DNA of 64,000 nucleotides from Ricinus communis (lineage: Eukaryota > Streptophyta > Magnoliopsida > Malpighiales > Euphorbiaceae): contig NC_063256.1 of the NCBI RefSeq assembly GCF_019578655.1, positions 10,726,001 to 10,790,000 of the forward strand, written 5' to 3'. Under the pieces are notes generated by a model. It was not told the DNA's origin and did no database searches. It saw only the letters and a program-made list of their open reading frames with translations. Position 1 is the stretch's first letter, and every line of letters begins with the position of its first letter. The position numbers and the translations under genes are program-made. Shown here one piece after another: positions 50,271-62,548 of the stretch.

Positions 50271-50945
50271 TCTTGCTGGTGAGCAACTTGAAATTCATTG
50301 GAAAAATACTTGAAATTGGCTCGATATTAATCGAGTCTAAGTTCGAATTCGAACTATTTGAACAATTTACTAAACTCAAATTTATAATATTTATTTTGAG
50401 TTTATTTATAAATCTAAATTAAAAGATCTTTACTAGTAGAATTAAATTCGAACCCGAATAATTTGAATAATTTACTAATTTAAACTCTATAATATTTATT
50501 TTAAATCGACTTACAAATTTAATTAAATTTAAATTTAAAAGATATTGCTATTGTATGAAAATTACTATCTGAATTTACAATCTAACAAAAAAATATAAAT
50601 CCACTCAAATAAAACAAAAATATATATAATAAATATTTACTTATATTTATAAATATAATTAATATAAATGTTTATATTTATAAATTGATTTATATAATAA
50701 ATATTTTAAAAAGATGATCTTACATAAATAATGATACTAATATACATCCAAAACTTTAAAATAATTTAATTAACTTAAATATAATGTTTAAATAAATTAG
50801 ATATTAAAAAATAAAAAAATATTATTTAAATTTATTAAACTTGAATTTAAATTTTTCAAAATCCACCTCAAACTCGTTTAGTTAGAATTAAATTTGAGTT
50901 TGAATTATTTAAAATTGGACCCGACCAGTCCAATTATACTCTTCA
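50270..50945. repeat. Degenerate transposon-like sequence with ~110-bp tandem duplication
   Basis: Blocks of the form TTCGAA(t/c)(t/c)CGAA(c/t)(t/a)ATTTGAA followed by AATTTACTAA and CTATAATATTTATTTT occur twice, near 50,342-50,400 and 50,450-50,503. The segment ends with a GGACCCGACCAGTCCAATTA motif, a wording often seen at the ends of decayed plant non-autonomous elements. No coding capacity. Confidence 0.4.
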
Positions 50946-50999
50946 CTTGTCAACTATCTTCTGGGGTAGGTTTTTTAGCTTGCAAACATTTCCAACGAA

Positions 51000-51560
51000 T
51001 AAGAATAGAAATGGACAGGTACCTGCCCATTTAATATTATTCAAACTCAAACACAATTAAAATATATATACTTAAATCCATCTCAAATTTATTTAAAAAA
51101 TATTTTTATTACTCAAACCCATTCCATATCCGATTAGAAATACTAATATACTATATGAACTCAACAAAAATCCGTTTAATATTTATAATTAGTAAAATAA
51201 ACCTGTATCCATTAAATATTCATTTACATACATATTTAGATAATTAAATTATAAAATATATTAACAAAAATTAATATAAATAAAAATTTTAAATTCTAAA
51301 CATGTTGTTTTAAATAAAAATTTATAATTTTTTTATTATTTTATTTTATGCACATAATATCTATATATATTATTTAAACAGATATCAGATACTAAATTTG
51401 AGTACTCCATATCTATATCTATTTAAATAATTGGATTCGAGCAGTAAGTATTTAAAAATTTAAATTCAAACTCAATTTAAATTTGATATGAATATTAAAA
51501 TTTAATTCAAAATATATTTCAAAACCTTTTTATAACTATCGGGATTTGTTTTATTACAGT
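51000..51560. mobile_element. Possible degenerate non-autonomous element, copy 1
   Basis: The left side reads ATAGAAATGGACAGGTACCT near 51,005. The right side near 51,575-51,595 contains ATATCCAAAAGTATCCGCGG. The interior is rich in ATATCTAT and AATATTCAT phrases. It resembles in style the sequence at 57,746-58,373. The inverted ends are weak, so this is a tentative call. Confidence 0.25.
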
Positions 51561-51870
51561 GCAATCCGGCGATATCCAAAAGTATCCGCGGACTGCTCCT
51601 TACCAACGAAGATTCAGATTATCCCCATCAAGCCAGACTTCTTCTCTTACGTGTATGACTGGGCCCATGCTTGTAGACCAATCAACCCAATTTGAAGCGA
51701 ATGGATTTTTCTGTAGCGCCTCCAAACTTTAGTTGGTTCATCATGTAAGCCAACACAAAAGTTCAATCCCATAACGGTGAGCCCATTTCTTTGAGTCATG
51801 TGAATTTTGCAAGATAAAATTTTGGAAACTTTTTTGAAATATCGCAATATTAGAGAAAAAATTAATTTTA

Positions 51871-51872
<2 letters not shown>

Positions 51873-51904
<32 letters not shown>
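51873..51904. repeat. (TA)n microsatellite
   Basis: An uninterrupted TA dinucleotide run of about 30 bases. Confidence 0.9.
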
Positions 51905-51908
<4 letters not shown>

Positions 51909-52119
51909 TTTAATTTTTAAAATATGATATTAATTATTTTTTTATTTTTTTGGATTCTGTTTTACTAAAAAATAATCAAAGAAAAATTAAAAGACAACTG
52001 AAAATATATTTTTTAAATTTTTTTAAGAAACCATATTTTGTATATTTTTATACAGTATTTTTAATAAAAAATAAAAAATACATAAATATTTTTATTATTT
52101 TTTTAGAATTTAAATAATT

Positions 52120-53390
52120 AGAGATTGATAACTTTACATTCATTTTCGAACTATTTAGATTAAAACAAGAGATAGGTCTCAACTCGAGATCTATCTTGGA
52201 TATAAGAGTCCTGGCATTAGACTATTGTCTCGTGGTTGATAGCTTTACACTGATAATTAATTTTTTTTATTTAAAATAATTTATTCTCATTATAAAATAT
52301 TTAATATATATTAAATTATTTTAAAAAATATTTATTTTATCAAAAATTGTATTTTTATTAATATTTATAATCTAAAAATTAAAAAATATGGTATGTATTT
52401 AAAAATTATTAAAAAAATAAAATATAAAAAGTAGCTTTGTGTTAAATTTTTGGATTCATGGACTTTACTTGGTTGGACTTCAATACTAGACTTCAATGTT
52501 GGACTTATACACTAACTGGGCTTGATTATCTGTATCTCCAATTGAGCTTTGACATGTGATGTTAGGCTTTATGGGTCACCTTAGCTCAATTATAGGCCCT
52601 TCTCATTTCTTGTTTCTTTTCCATGTGGTTGTCCCACTTTCACCGTCTCCAAGACTCCAAGACTCCTGCTCAACTGCAATTGGGTTTCGATACTTTTATA
52701 ATCAGTTGTCAGTTGCTTTCTCATATTCAGAGGGTTGGTATCCAATCTTGGCTTTATTGGCTTAGAGGTTGGTCTTTAGTCTTGTTCCAACTTTCTGAGA
52801 TTCAGAGGACTTGGTATCCAATCTTAGCTTGTTATCGGCTCAGAGGGTTGCTCTCCAGTCTTGTTCCAATTTTTAGTCCATGGTCCACCGGACTTCATTC
52901 ATTTTTTCCTGCATTGGCCTCAAGATCTTCTTCGCCTGTTAGAGCACTGGCGGACACCGATACCATGTTAAATATTTGGGATTGATGGACTTTGCTTTGT
53001 TAGATTTCAATACTAGGCTTGAATGTGAATTTTTACATTAAATGGGCTTTGATCATCTTTATTTCCAATTAGGCCTTGATATGGGATATTGGGCTTCATG
53101 GGTCACCTCTATCAAAATGGCTTGGTTAATTCAATTATATGCCCTTCTCATTTCTCCTTTTTTTTTTTCTTTCATATTGTCCCATTTTGACTGTTTCTCT
53201 CAAATGCAAAAACATCAAATGATAAGATAATTTTTTAAACTTTACTCTTTAAATTATTACAATTAAAAATGAAACGATAGGTCTTAATCCAGGACCTACC
53301 TTAAGACATGAGAGCTTCTGACCATCAGGATATTGTAACGTGGTTGATAGCTTTATGTTGATAATCAATCTTATTTTTCCCTCTTTTTAG
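52120..53390. repeat. Paired direct repeats in X-Y-Y'-X' order
   Basis: Y (about 52,440-52,655) and Y' (about 52,966-53,215) share GTTAAAT, GATGGACTTT or CATGGACTTT, TTCAATACTAG, CTTTATGGGTCACC or CTTCATGGGTCACC, GCCCTTCTCATTTCT and GTCCCA(c/t)TTT, offset about 525 bases. Outside them, X (52,120-52,262) and X' (53,245-53,387) share GATAGGTCT, ACCT or ATCT(a/t)CCTT-like blocks and CGTGGTTGATAGCTTTA. All copies have the same orientation. Open frames here (up to 120 codons, 52,556-52,985) fall on the repeats and match no known protein. Confidence 0.6.
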
Positions 53391-53399
53391 CCGCAGATA

Positions 53400-56300
53400 A
53401 TGAAATACTTTATATCAGAGAATTGCAGAAGCAAACTTACAGTTTTGAAAGAAAACAAGCAACTTGAAGCTTCTTCCGGTAGGGCAAAAGGATATTCGGA
53501 TATGCCATCATAATTGGTTTCACCTATTTTTGCTGTAGGAGAATTTGACTACAGAGGGCCAATTGGATGACTTTATGTCATTATCCACTTAAGTTTTTGA
53601 AATTGAATTAATTAGAAAAGCTTGATCCATTATTCCTCTTATATCCAATCTCCATCTTTCTTTTTTAAGTTGAGTTTTCTCTTCTTTTATGCGGAAAAGA
53701 CAATGGAGCAGTCTTAGTAGCCAAGTATCTCCTCTAATAACGGTTAGACTGAATCATCACGTTTTGTTATGTTTTTCCTTTACCTTTTTTCTCTCTCGAA
53801 TTACCCACTCACTGATCAACACGTTATCCCTAATCTTCCCATTTGATGTGACCTTGTTCTTGTTGTTTGGCCAATGTAATTTTCTTTCTAGTGTGGTCCT
53901 AAAATTGGGCAAGATAGATGAGCTTCTTCTACCCTCTTCCTCAAAATTGGGTCCCTGCTCATTTCTTATACAATTATTAGACCTTTTTGTCACTTCTTTG
54001 TCTAAATTGCTTTTTTTATTTTTTAATCTTTTTTTTTATAGCATCATGCATATTACACATAATGGTTTTCCTTCTCATTGGATAAAGGTCTTTCAGTTTA
54101 TTTTGTTGAATTTTTATATATTTATTTTTATGTTAATTAAGGACTAAACAATTCTTAATAAAAGTAAAGTTAAAAGTGTAATGACCTAATAAAATAAGTA
54201 AAGAATTTCATAAATTATATGAAAACCAAAACCTTATCTTAGATATCCACAAAATAGTAAAGTTGCCATTGAAAACCAAACAGAGCCGTCCAATAACTGC
54301 AATCTCAGGTAGCAGGCAGCTGGAGAAAACAACGTCTCAACTTTCAACCCTTAATAGAAAAGAAATAAATACAGAGAAACTGTTCAATTGGATTACATTA
54401 TTTTCAGCCCATCTTTGGCTAAACTTCATCCAAACCTCAACTATTTACATTTGATCCAAACAAGAAATTTGTTTTCAATGTTTAATCTTGTATTCATTGA
54501 GAAAGAAAGTCACACTGTTGACACCTTTTGTTTCATTTAATTCCTTGATAAAACATCACTAGAAAGAAAATGCTTCTATCAGGTGCTGTAGTTGGCCATT
54601 GGATGCCCTTTTCTTTATATTTGTTATTTCCAAAAGGGAATATGGCAACTAGAATATCTGTCTACTATAGAGACTGAGTAGCTAAATGTAAGACGAAAAT
54701 GAGCCTAACTTAATTGATGTTGATATTATTTTCAAATATTTATAAATTATATAAGTAAAATAATTGACTATTTTAATTAAGATTTGGAGTTCAGCCGTAT
54801 GTATGTAGTTATATTAGAACTCTTAATATTATACTTTTTCACGGTAAAATTCAGCTCTAATTGTAATTAATTAACTAGAAAAAAAAATCAAATATACACT
54901 GCCATATATTACCTTAATCTGAGAATTATCTGACTAAATTGTCCAATTAATGAACAATTTCTAATTGGCTTTTTCGTTGGGGGAAAATGAACCTAATCTT
55001 TTTACTCTTATCATGATTATATCCTTCTAATATATGTCTTTTGGATGGACCAATCAGATTTCACCAAGTATCATATAGAACAATTTTTGGTCTGCCTTGT
55101 AGTGAAACCAAGATGTCCAATTTGTTATGTGGAATCTAGTCCAGCCCAGTTGAAATAAAGATATGATTAGACCTCCAATCCTAAAGCATCTGAATCCTAA
55201 ATCACTTTTCTTTTTTTTTGTGGGTTCGCTTTTTCTTTTTTTTTTTTGTTTTGTTTTGTTTTGTTTTGTTTACTTATTAGCAATTTGACTGGTGGGGATT
55301 TTTGCCTGTTGATGAGGGAACTTTCTAGTTACCAAATGAAGCATGGACTAAAATGGGTATATCTGAACAGGCAAGTGGCAAATTCTGAAGACACAGAAAA
55401 TTTAGAAAAGCCTTTTGTAAAATAAATAAATTTATTTGGATCCCATTCATGTCCAACAATTGAAGTCGGAAGATGTCCGTTAGCGCCGTCTAGACTCAAT
55501 ATTTCTACTCAAGAATGAGACGTTTAAGCTTTAGCTCTGAATTGAACATGCCTCTCGTCTTGAGTCATAACTAATTCTATAAAATACCACCAAGGGTGGG
55601 AGCCTAGAGGAAAGAAGTGCTTCCATCACTTTGCAAGGGCTGGGTTGAGTTCTTGTGGACGGTTATTTAAGGCATTTATATCTCTAACAAGACCATTTAG
55701 GTCACGATTTGATTCGATGTTTTTCACTTTGCTCGAAGTTGGTGCTGCATGACGCGTTTAAACTCCATCTCAAAGTTAACTTATAGCTCTTTAAATTTAT
55801 ATAATTATATCCAATAAAGGTTCGCCTATCTTTCTTCTTACAAAAAACAATTAATTCTATAAAATTAAAATTAAATGAATTTAAAATCACAGATGAAATA
55901 AATTATATAACTATTAAAATAATAAAAATTAAGAACTGAAACTTTTAAGAGTCAAATTTTTGTATACATCTAATTAATATTGCTATTTTTACTACTAGTT
56001 CTGAAAAAAAATTAAATAATTGAAATTATATATTTCATTTTTTATATTTTTGAGATTGATCAGCTTTATACAATAGTTTATATAATATCTTATATTTTAT
56101 AAAATTGAAAAATTAATGAAAATACGGTGGATTCTTGATAAACCTTAAATATTAGAAAATTATTCTTTATTAGTTGACTTAGTATTTCCTTCCTATCTAT
56201 TTTTCTTTCTTCCCCAGGTTTTTTTGATTCAGTGGAACTTCTCTTTAAATATTATGTAGGAATAAATTATATAACTATTAAAAACTTTAGTCTCTGCTTG

Positions 56301-57240
56301 AACAGTTAGAATTAAAAAATAAATTTTATATTATATTATGTTATATTTAATAAAATAATTTACATATACATAGAAAAATACTATATTATATTAAAATTAT
56401 TTATGTAAAATGATTTATTCTTTAGATTCATTATGGTAATAATTTGCTAATATGAATAACTTTTTTTATTGAAGTTCAAAAAATTTTAAAATTGTGTATT
56501 TCTTTAAAAATAGCATCTATTCTTTTCTCTCTATATGTATAAATAATTTTTGATAAATTTTATAATTAATTAAATTAAATTAGTCTATTTTTATTTTTAT
56601 TCTTATACCGCTTTTGCAAGAAAGATAATTAAGTCAAAACTATAAAATTTTGTGACTGTATTGCAGTAGTATTCGTGGTTGAGCTTTATATCTTTTAATC
56701 GATTAAGAGTTTCTCATGATAACAAAAGGAAATTAGTTTGATCTCAAGAATATGATTGTATATTTAGAGAATTTAAACCTAATTCGTTCGAATATATATA
56801 TTTAAATAAATTAAATTAAAACTAAATTTGAGCACAAAAATATTATCAAACTGATTTTAAATCCAATAAAATTCATTTTATTAGATTCATGAATTTATTT
56901 ATTTAAAGGTCAAAGATACAGATTGGAAGTCCCAACTTAAAATTTTAAATTTCAATATTATTGAAACTAAAATAAACTCTAATAAATCAATTCAAACTTT
57001 ATTATGCTCAACGAACTTGAACTATAATTACGTTCATCATTTAATTATATTACTATTTAAATCTCATTTAAATTCGGTGTGAATTTAATTATTCTAAAAT
57101 AAATTAATTTCAAATTATTTTATTACAAAAATTTGATATGAACTCTAATGAAACTAGATCTTATTACGAATTACACTAAAACCTCGGCTTAACTTAACTC
57201 AGTATGATCACAGTCCTTGTCCTAAAGCTCTTGTTTTTTT
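53400..57240. other. Gene-poor region
   Basis: No gene recognised. A 152-codon frame at 53,689-54,147 is Phe/Leu/Ser-rich because the plus strand is T-rich, and looks like composition rather than a protein. A (GTTTT)n repeat lies at about 55,247-55,270. The rest is A/T-rich. Confidence 0.5.
55247..55270. repeat. (GTTTT)n microsatellite
   Basis: Five successive GTTTT units follow a poly-T run. Confidence 0.9.
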
Positions 57241-57241
57241 T

Positions 57242-57571
57242 ATGTTTCTAGGTAAAAGATCTTCCTTTTCCAGTTACAAATGCAAAGAAAAAAAACAGGA
57301 GAAGAAGAAGGAGGAGGGAATCCCATTCATTCAGCCTTTACCTTTACTAGGGTTGCCCAAAAAGAATGGCAAGCTTCCCGACTATGTCGAAGTGGAATTG
57401 CATTTTTATGGAAATGGTGCAAGAACAAAAAAACAGAACATGGCGAATAGGTCGAACCTCAATTCACTTGATCAGCTAAGATGTCTATGTCTGTCAGAAC
57501 GTGCTATGCTCTTCCTTTCTTCCCTTTTTAAACTTATCTTTATCTACCTGTTTTCTACCACTTATTTCTGA
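57242..57571 (+). other. Unrecognised 109-codon open frame
   Basis: An ATG-to-stop frame with a Lys-rich stretch (KCKEKKQEKKKEEG, about residues 14-27) and a more balanced middle. There is no domain, signal or homologue that I recognise, and it could equally be chance or a fragment of an old gene. The GC content of 57,240-57,600 is above its surroundings. Confidence 0.15.
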
Positions 57572-57745
57572 GCATACCTAACCTAACTCAACTTAGTGCC
57601 TGGAAAAAGTTCCCCTATAAAAGAAAAAGTTAAGAAAAAAAAAGAAAAGAAAAGAAATATCTCATGGCATGAGCAAAATTGCATGCTTTTTGAACTAATG
57701 GATTAGCTTGGAACATTTTATATATTAATTTAAGTCTATTTGGTA

Positions 57746-58373
57746 CGATGGCAGTAGAACGGATATTTTCGGGTACTCAACTTGACCGAATTTTAATAGA
57801 AAGTATTCAGATAATAATAAATAAATTTAAAATTTAATTTTATTATTTGTATTGGTTCAGGTCGGGTTCATATTTGAACTAGCGGGTATCCATTATCCGA
57901 ATCTCATTATATTAAAATTTATAATATTATATTATATTTTATTATTTTAAATACTATTTTAAATTTTATTAAATTTATATTTCGATTTTATTAGTATATT
58001 AAATATTTAATGTTGAATACTTAAATTTGGTTAGTTTATATTTTTTATTTTTTATTTACATTAATTTTTATTTATATATTTTAGAATTTAATTATTATAA
58101 ACGAATTTGATAAACGATATCCATTTAATTATCTGAATATCTATATAAATAAATAGAATATCCGTGACCTATTTAAAAATTCATAAATATATTTAATAAT
58201 TATTTAATTTAAATAGTTTTTAATCGAATTCGAGTAATATACGGTATTTCTATTTGGATTTGGGACGGATTCGAGTAACAAATGCTATTTTTAAATTGAT
58301 GTGGGATAGATTTGGGTTCGGATATTCTTATATTGGCGGATACCCTATCCATTACTATTCCTATTCTTTGATA
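57746..58373. mobile_element. Possible degenerate non-autonomous element, copy 2
   Basis: The left side GATGGCAGTAGAACGGATAT and the right side GATACCCTATCCATTACTAT are weakly reverse complementary. The inside carries repeated phrases such as CGGGTATCCATTATCCGAAT, GATATCCATT and TCGAGTAA. This is the style of widespread decayed plant elements built of GGGTATCC-like words. Ends and class are uncertain. Confidence 0.35.
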
Positions 58374-58379
58374 TTACAT

Positions 58380-61300
58380 TTAGAAAAAGTCTTTTTTTAT
58401 TAAAAAAAGAAGAAAATAATTAATTTCTCTTGAATTTTAAAAATTATTTAAAAAAAATCAATTAATATTTTTTTATATTACCCAAATTTGATAAAAATGA
58501 TTTACTAATACTATGTTTGGTTTAAGTCTATTAAAGAATTCATTTTATTTGAAAAAAAATGAGAGAGAAAATAAAATAAAAATGATAAAATTGAAGGAGA
58601 TATTTTAATGTTATAGAATACATTGAAAAACTAATTTAAAATTTAATTAAAAATTCTAATTATTTTATTATAATTTGATTTAACTATAATTAATTTTATA
58701 AAAATTTGAATATATATAAAATTTTAAATTAATTTTTACTCATTCATAACAGGTGAACTTTAAATGTAAACAAATCCTATAAGTTGGATAAATTTCTAAA
58801 CCTATTCGCCTCACAGAGCACAATATCCTAAAACAGCTCCTTAATCTCTTAAAAAAATGTGATTTAATAAGCTATTATGTGGTTTTGCTCATCCTGCATA
58901 TGGACAAATCTCACTACTTTATTATTTTTTTTTTTGAAGTGTTCCTTTTAAAATCAAAATAATGGATATCACAAAATCGGTTATAATTCAAAAGAAAAGC
59001 AAAAAAATATCACAGTGATCTTAATATTATAATATTATTAAGTGCTCTTTTTTATTTTATTTATAACGTCAAAGCATATCTCAATATTATAATTTTATGA
59101 AGTTCAAGTAGCAGAGTGTCATGTGACCTCTGTTTGAGGAATATTATTAAATTTATTGCTAGCCGATGTGCTGAATAATGGACTCTGATTTTAATATGAT
59201 TTTTTATTTACTTAAATTAAATTATTATCTGTTTTGAAAGACTTATAAATTATTTCTCTCTCCGTATATAAATAAAAATAATCTGAAAATAGCAAGTAAA
59301 AGATGATATTATTTTCTGATTATAATATTTTTTTGATTTTCCGTTTCAAATATAAGGGAGAATTTTTCGTATACTATTATTTTTATAAGAATAAATTACA
59401 AATAATAAATATCATAATTGCAAGAAGATCCAAAGAAATGCCCCAAAGTGAAATTAAATCTTTAATCTTTAAAATAGTTTAATTATATTTTTAAAAATTA
59501 GAAAAAATATAATAATTATATCTATAAAATCAATTTTACCTACTATAATAATATAATATAAATTTCAGTTAGTTTTAAATATTAAAAAAAACTGTTTTAA
59601 CTCTTCTCAATTCAGATTTTTTATATATAAAAAAGTGCTAAATTTTTTTTAATAAGTAAGAATTATAAAGAAAAATAATATCTCATTCTATTTAATAAAA
59701 AACTAATACTATAATCATTAATTAAAAAATGAGGTAGCTTCAAAACTATAATTGTTCAATTTTTCAGATTTTAATAATATAATTGAATTATTTTAACTTT
59801 AAGAATTTAATTATACTTTGACAAAAAATATAGGAACTGATCCATCCCTTTCGCATTGGTTGTAGTGTAACCTCGCAGCACGTGGTAGCGGAAAGCAAAG
59901 ATGAAAGGTGAATTATTCAAAAAGCACCTCAAGCATATTACAATATACAGTTTAGTCCTTACTGTCTCAAAATTAACAATTTTAATTTGAGAGTTTGTTA
60001 ATTGACTTTTGAGATTTAATCCTTATCATATAAATATAAAATTTCGTTATATAGTTAGTCCTTGATATCTTTAAATGAAATATATTTTAATTAGTATTAT
60101 AAAACTAGATTTACTACACGCATAAAACTTTACATTGCAAGGCACTTACTTCTATCAAAATTAAATATTTTGTATCAAATAATAGCTTAAGGATTTGAAG
60201 CTCATTTTGAATTAAAATGGGACAACCAGAATATGACAAGATTATAGAGAGTTTGACTAATTAACTTTGGAAAAAGATCTAAAATATTTTTTTTCCTAAT
60301 ATATAATAATTCTCAAACAGACATTTCAATCAATGATCGTTCATCTTAAATTTAATTCAGTCGATAAATAATAATTACTATCGATGAAGAATAATTATGA
60401 ATTTGTTGATTTAGTAAAAACATAAAAAAAAAAAATTATCTAACTGTGTTAAAAATGAATTTTTATTTATATATTATTTCGTCTATAATTATATTTTTTT
60501 CAAATGCAGTAATTATAAAGCAGTGGCATCGCATAAGAAGGAATAATCTAATAAAACCTTTTATAGATAGGGCCAAGTCGTAAAGTTTCTCCTTCAAAAA
60601 GGTGCAAGTTGCAAACGCAAAGAGCCAATAATAACAGCCAGTGGTTAGGATTAGATTGTCCGTCCCTTTATATGAGAAACGTTATTTATTTATTTGTGTG
60701 ATTCCCTGGTCGACCGTCAATTGGTTTGGTCGGTGATTTGGGTCACCACAAACATTAATTTAAAATGTATGGATAAATTGATTATTGCCGTCGTGGGCTT
60801 ACCGCACTCCACAAAAGCCTATGTTGGATAGCTGTTTCTTCTCTGTGAAGTTGACGCGTGTTCTTTAATAAGTTTTTGAACAGGGGGACGGGAATTAGTA
60901 ATTCTCTATAATATTGGACCCAAAGAAAATACTCTATATTATTTAATAATTCTTCTAAAAACGCTGTCGGTTTATATATGTATGAGTTTAATATTTCTAC
61001 TTCCATATAAAGAGTTAAATGGAAATTTGTATTATTTTGATATTTAGTTTTTATGGAGGATGTATACCACACTTATTGATAACATACAAATTAATAATTT
61101 CAATAAAATAATAATTTTATTGATTAACAAATTAGGATATAATAGATAATATTAACGGATATTATAGTACTTGTTTCATAAAAAGATTATAAAAATATCA
61201 ACATTGCAAGAGATTTATGAAATATATTTCAATAGCGGATTACACATATTTATGTTAAGTTTCATACATTAATTAACTATTATTTATATATATATATATT

Positions 61301-62511
61301 GTTAACCTAAATTATTTTATAATTATAGAGATAATTAGTTTTAATTTTAATAATTAAATTAAGCAATATTAATTATTTATTTCGGGTGTTTTCTTTTGTA
61401 GATTTATAACTTAATGCTCAAAATCTTTAGAATTATCTATGTCTCTTACATTACAATTCCTATTAGCATGCTTCGAGCAAGAGATTCATATTTTCAAGAG
61501 TCACTACAGCATGATAGAAATCGCGACCGTCGAAAAGCCATCACAATAAGTAAAAATAGTGAAATGGATATAAAAAAAATAACACTCACTGTCGCGATAC
61601 TAATGAAGAGAGATTATGACCGGAGTGTTCATACTTATTAGGAAGACTATCAACCAGTTAGTTACTTTGTTTCAGCAACTAACGAAGTGTCATGTATATT
61701 ATAGCTATTAAAACTTTGAAATTCACGACCACTATTTAAATATTGAGAGTGCGATCTTAGGACTGTGATCATGATTGTATTTTGACGGTCCATTTAATGC
61801 ACTATCAAGAACTAAAAGCAAAAATATAGCTTATACTCTTAGAGTAACATCTCTTTAGTGGTTTGAGATTATAAAAATCAAAACACATTTATGGTTAATC
61901 AAGAATTTTCTTAGATGCTATATTATTGCTCTTCGATTTTACACTTTTTTCACATTAATTTCTTTATATATTAACCTTGCAAGGTTATTGTAAGAGCTTT
62001 GAATGGAAACCTTAATACTTGAGTATTATTTTTATATATTATAAATAAAATAAATTTTGATGATTTAATATATATGTGTTTGTAAATAATAAATAATAAT
62101 AAATTATTATTTTAAAATCATAGCATATATTATGATTTGAGAGTAATTTCTTATCTCATAGATTAAATATTAAAATTTGTTTATGTGAAATATATTTTTC
62201 AGACATTTACTCAGCATAAAGTAGTTTTACAATATCGTAGGAAACTAAAAAAAGCAATAAATCATTCGAGTTTTTCATAGAAAATGATTCTAATACAGTT
62301 TTCCATTCGTTCGAGTCCTTCGAATTTTTCTATGAAACGAAGGGAATGATAAACTTTCAAATCTGCAACTTGCAACGTTTCAATCCGAAACAGTGTTAAA
62401 GTTTGTTGGGCATGTGATCAGGAAGGAGGCAACAATGAAAGGATAAAATGGCAAATGGCAGTGGTTGTTGGATGCTGTCCATTTTTTAAGTTTCATGCAC
62501 CACCCTTCTCA

Positions 62512-62548
<37 letters not shown>

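Noticed and set aside
52556..52985. 69- and 120-codon frames in overlapping phases
   Set aside because: They lie across the duplicated non-coding repeat and are not conserved in the second copy.
53689..54147. 152-codon frame rich in Phe, Leu and Ser
   Set aside because: The plus strand is T-rich here, which by itself yields hydrophobic codons. No domain or start context supports a gene.
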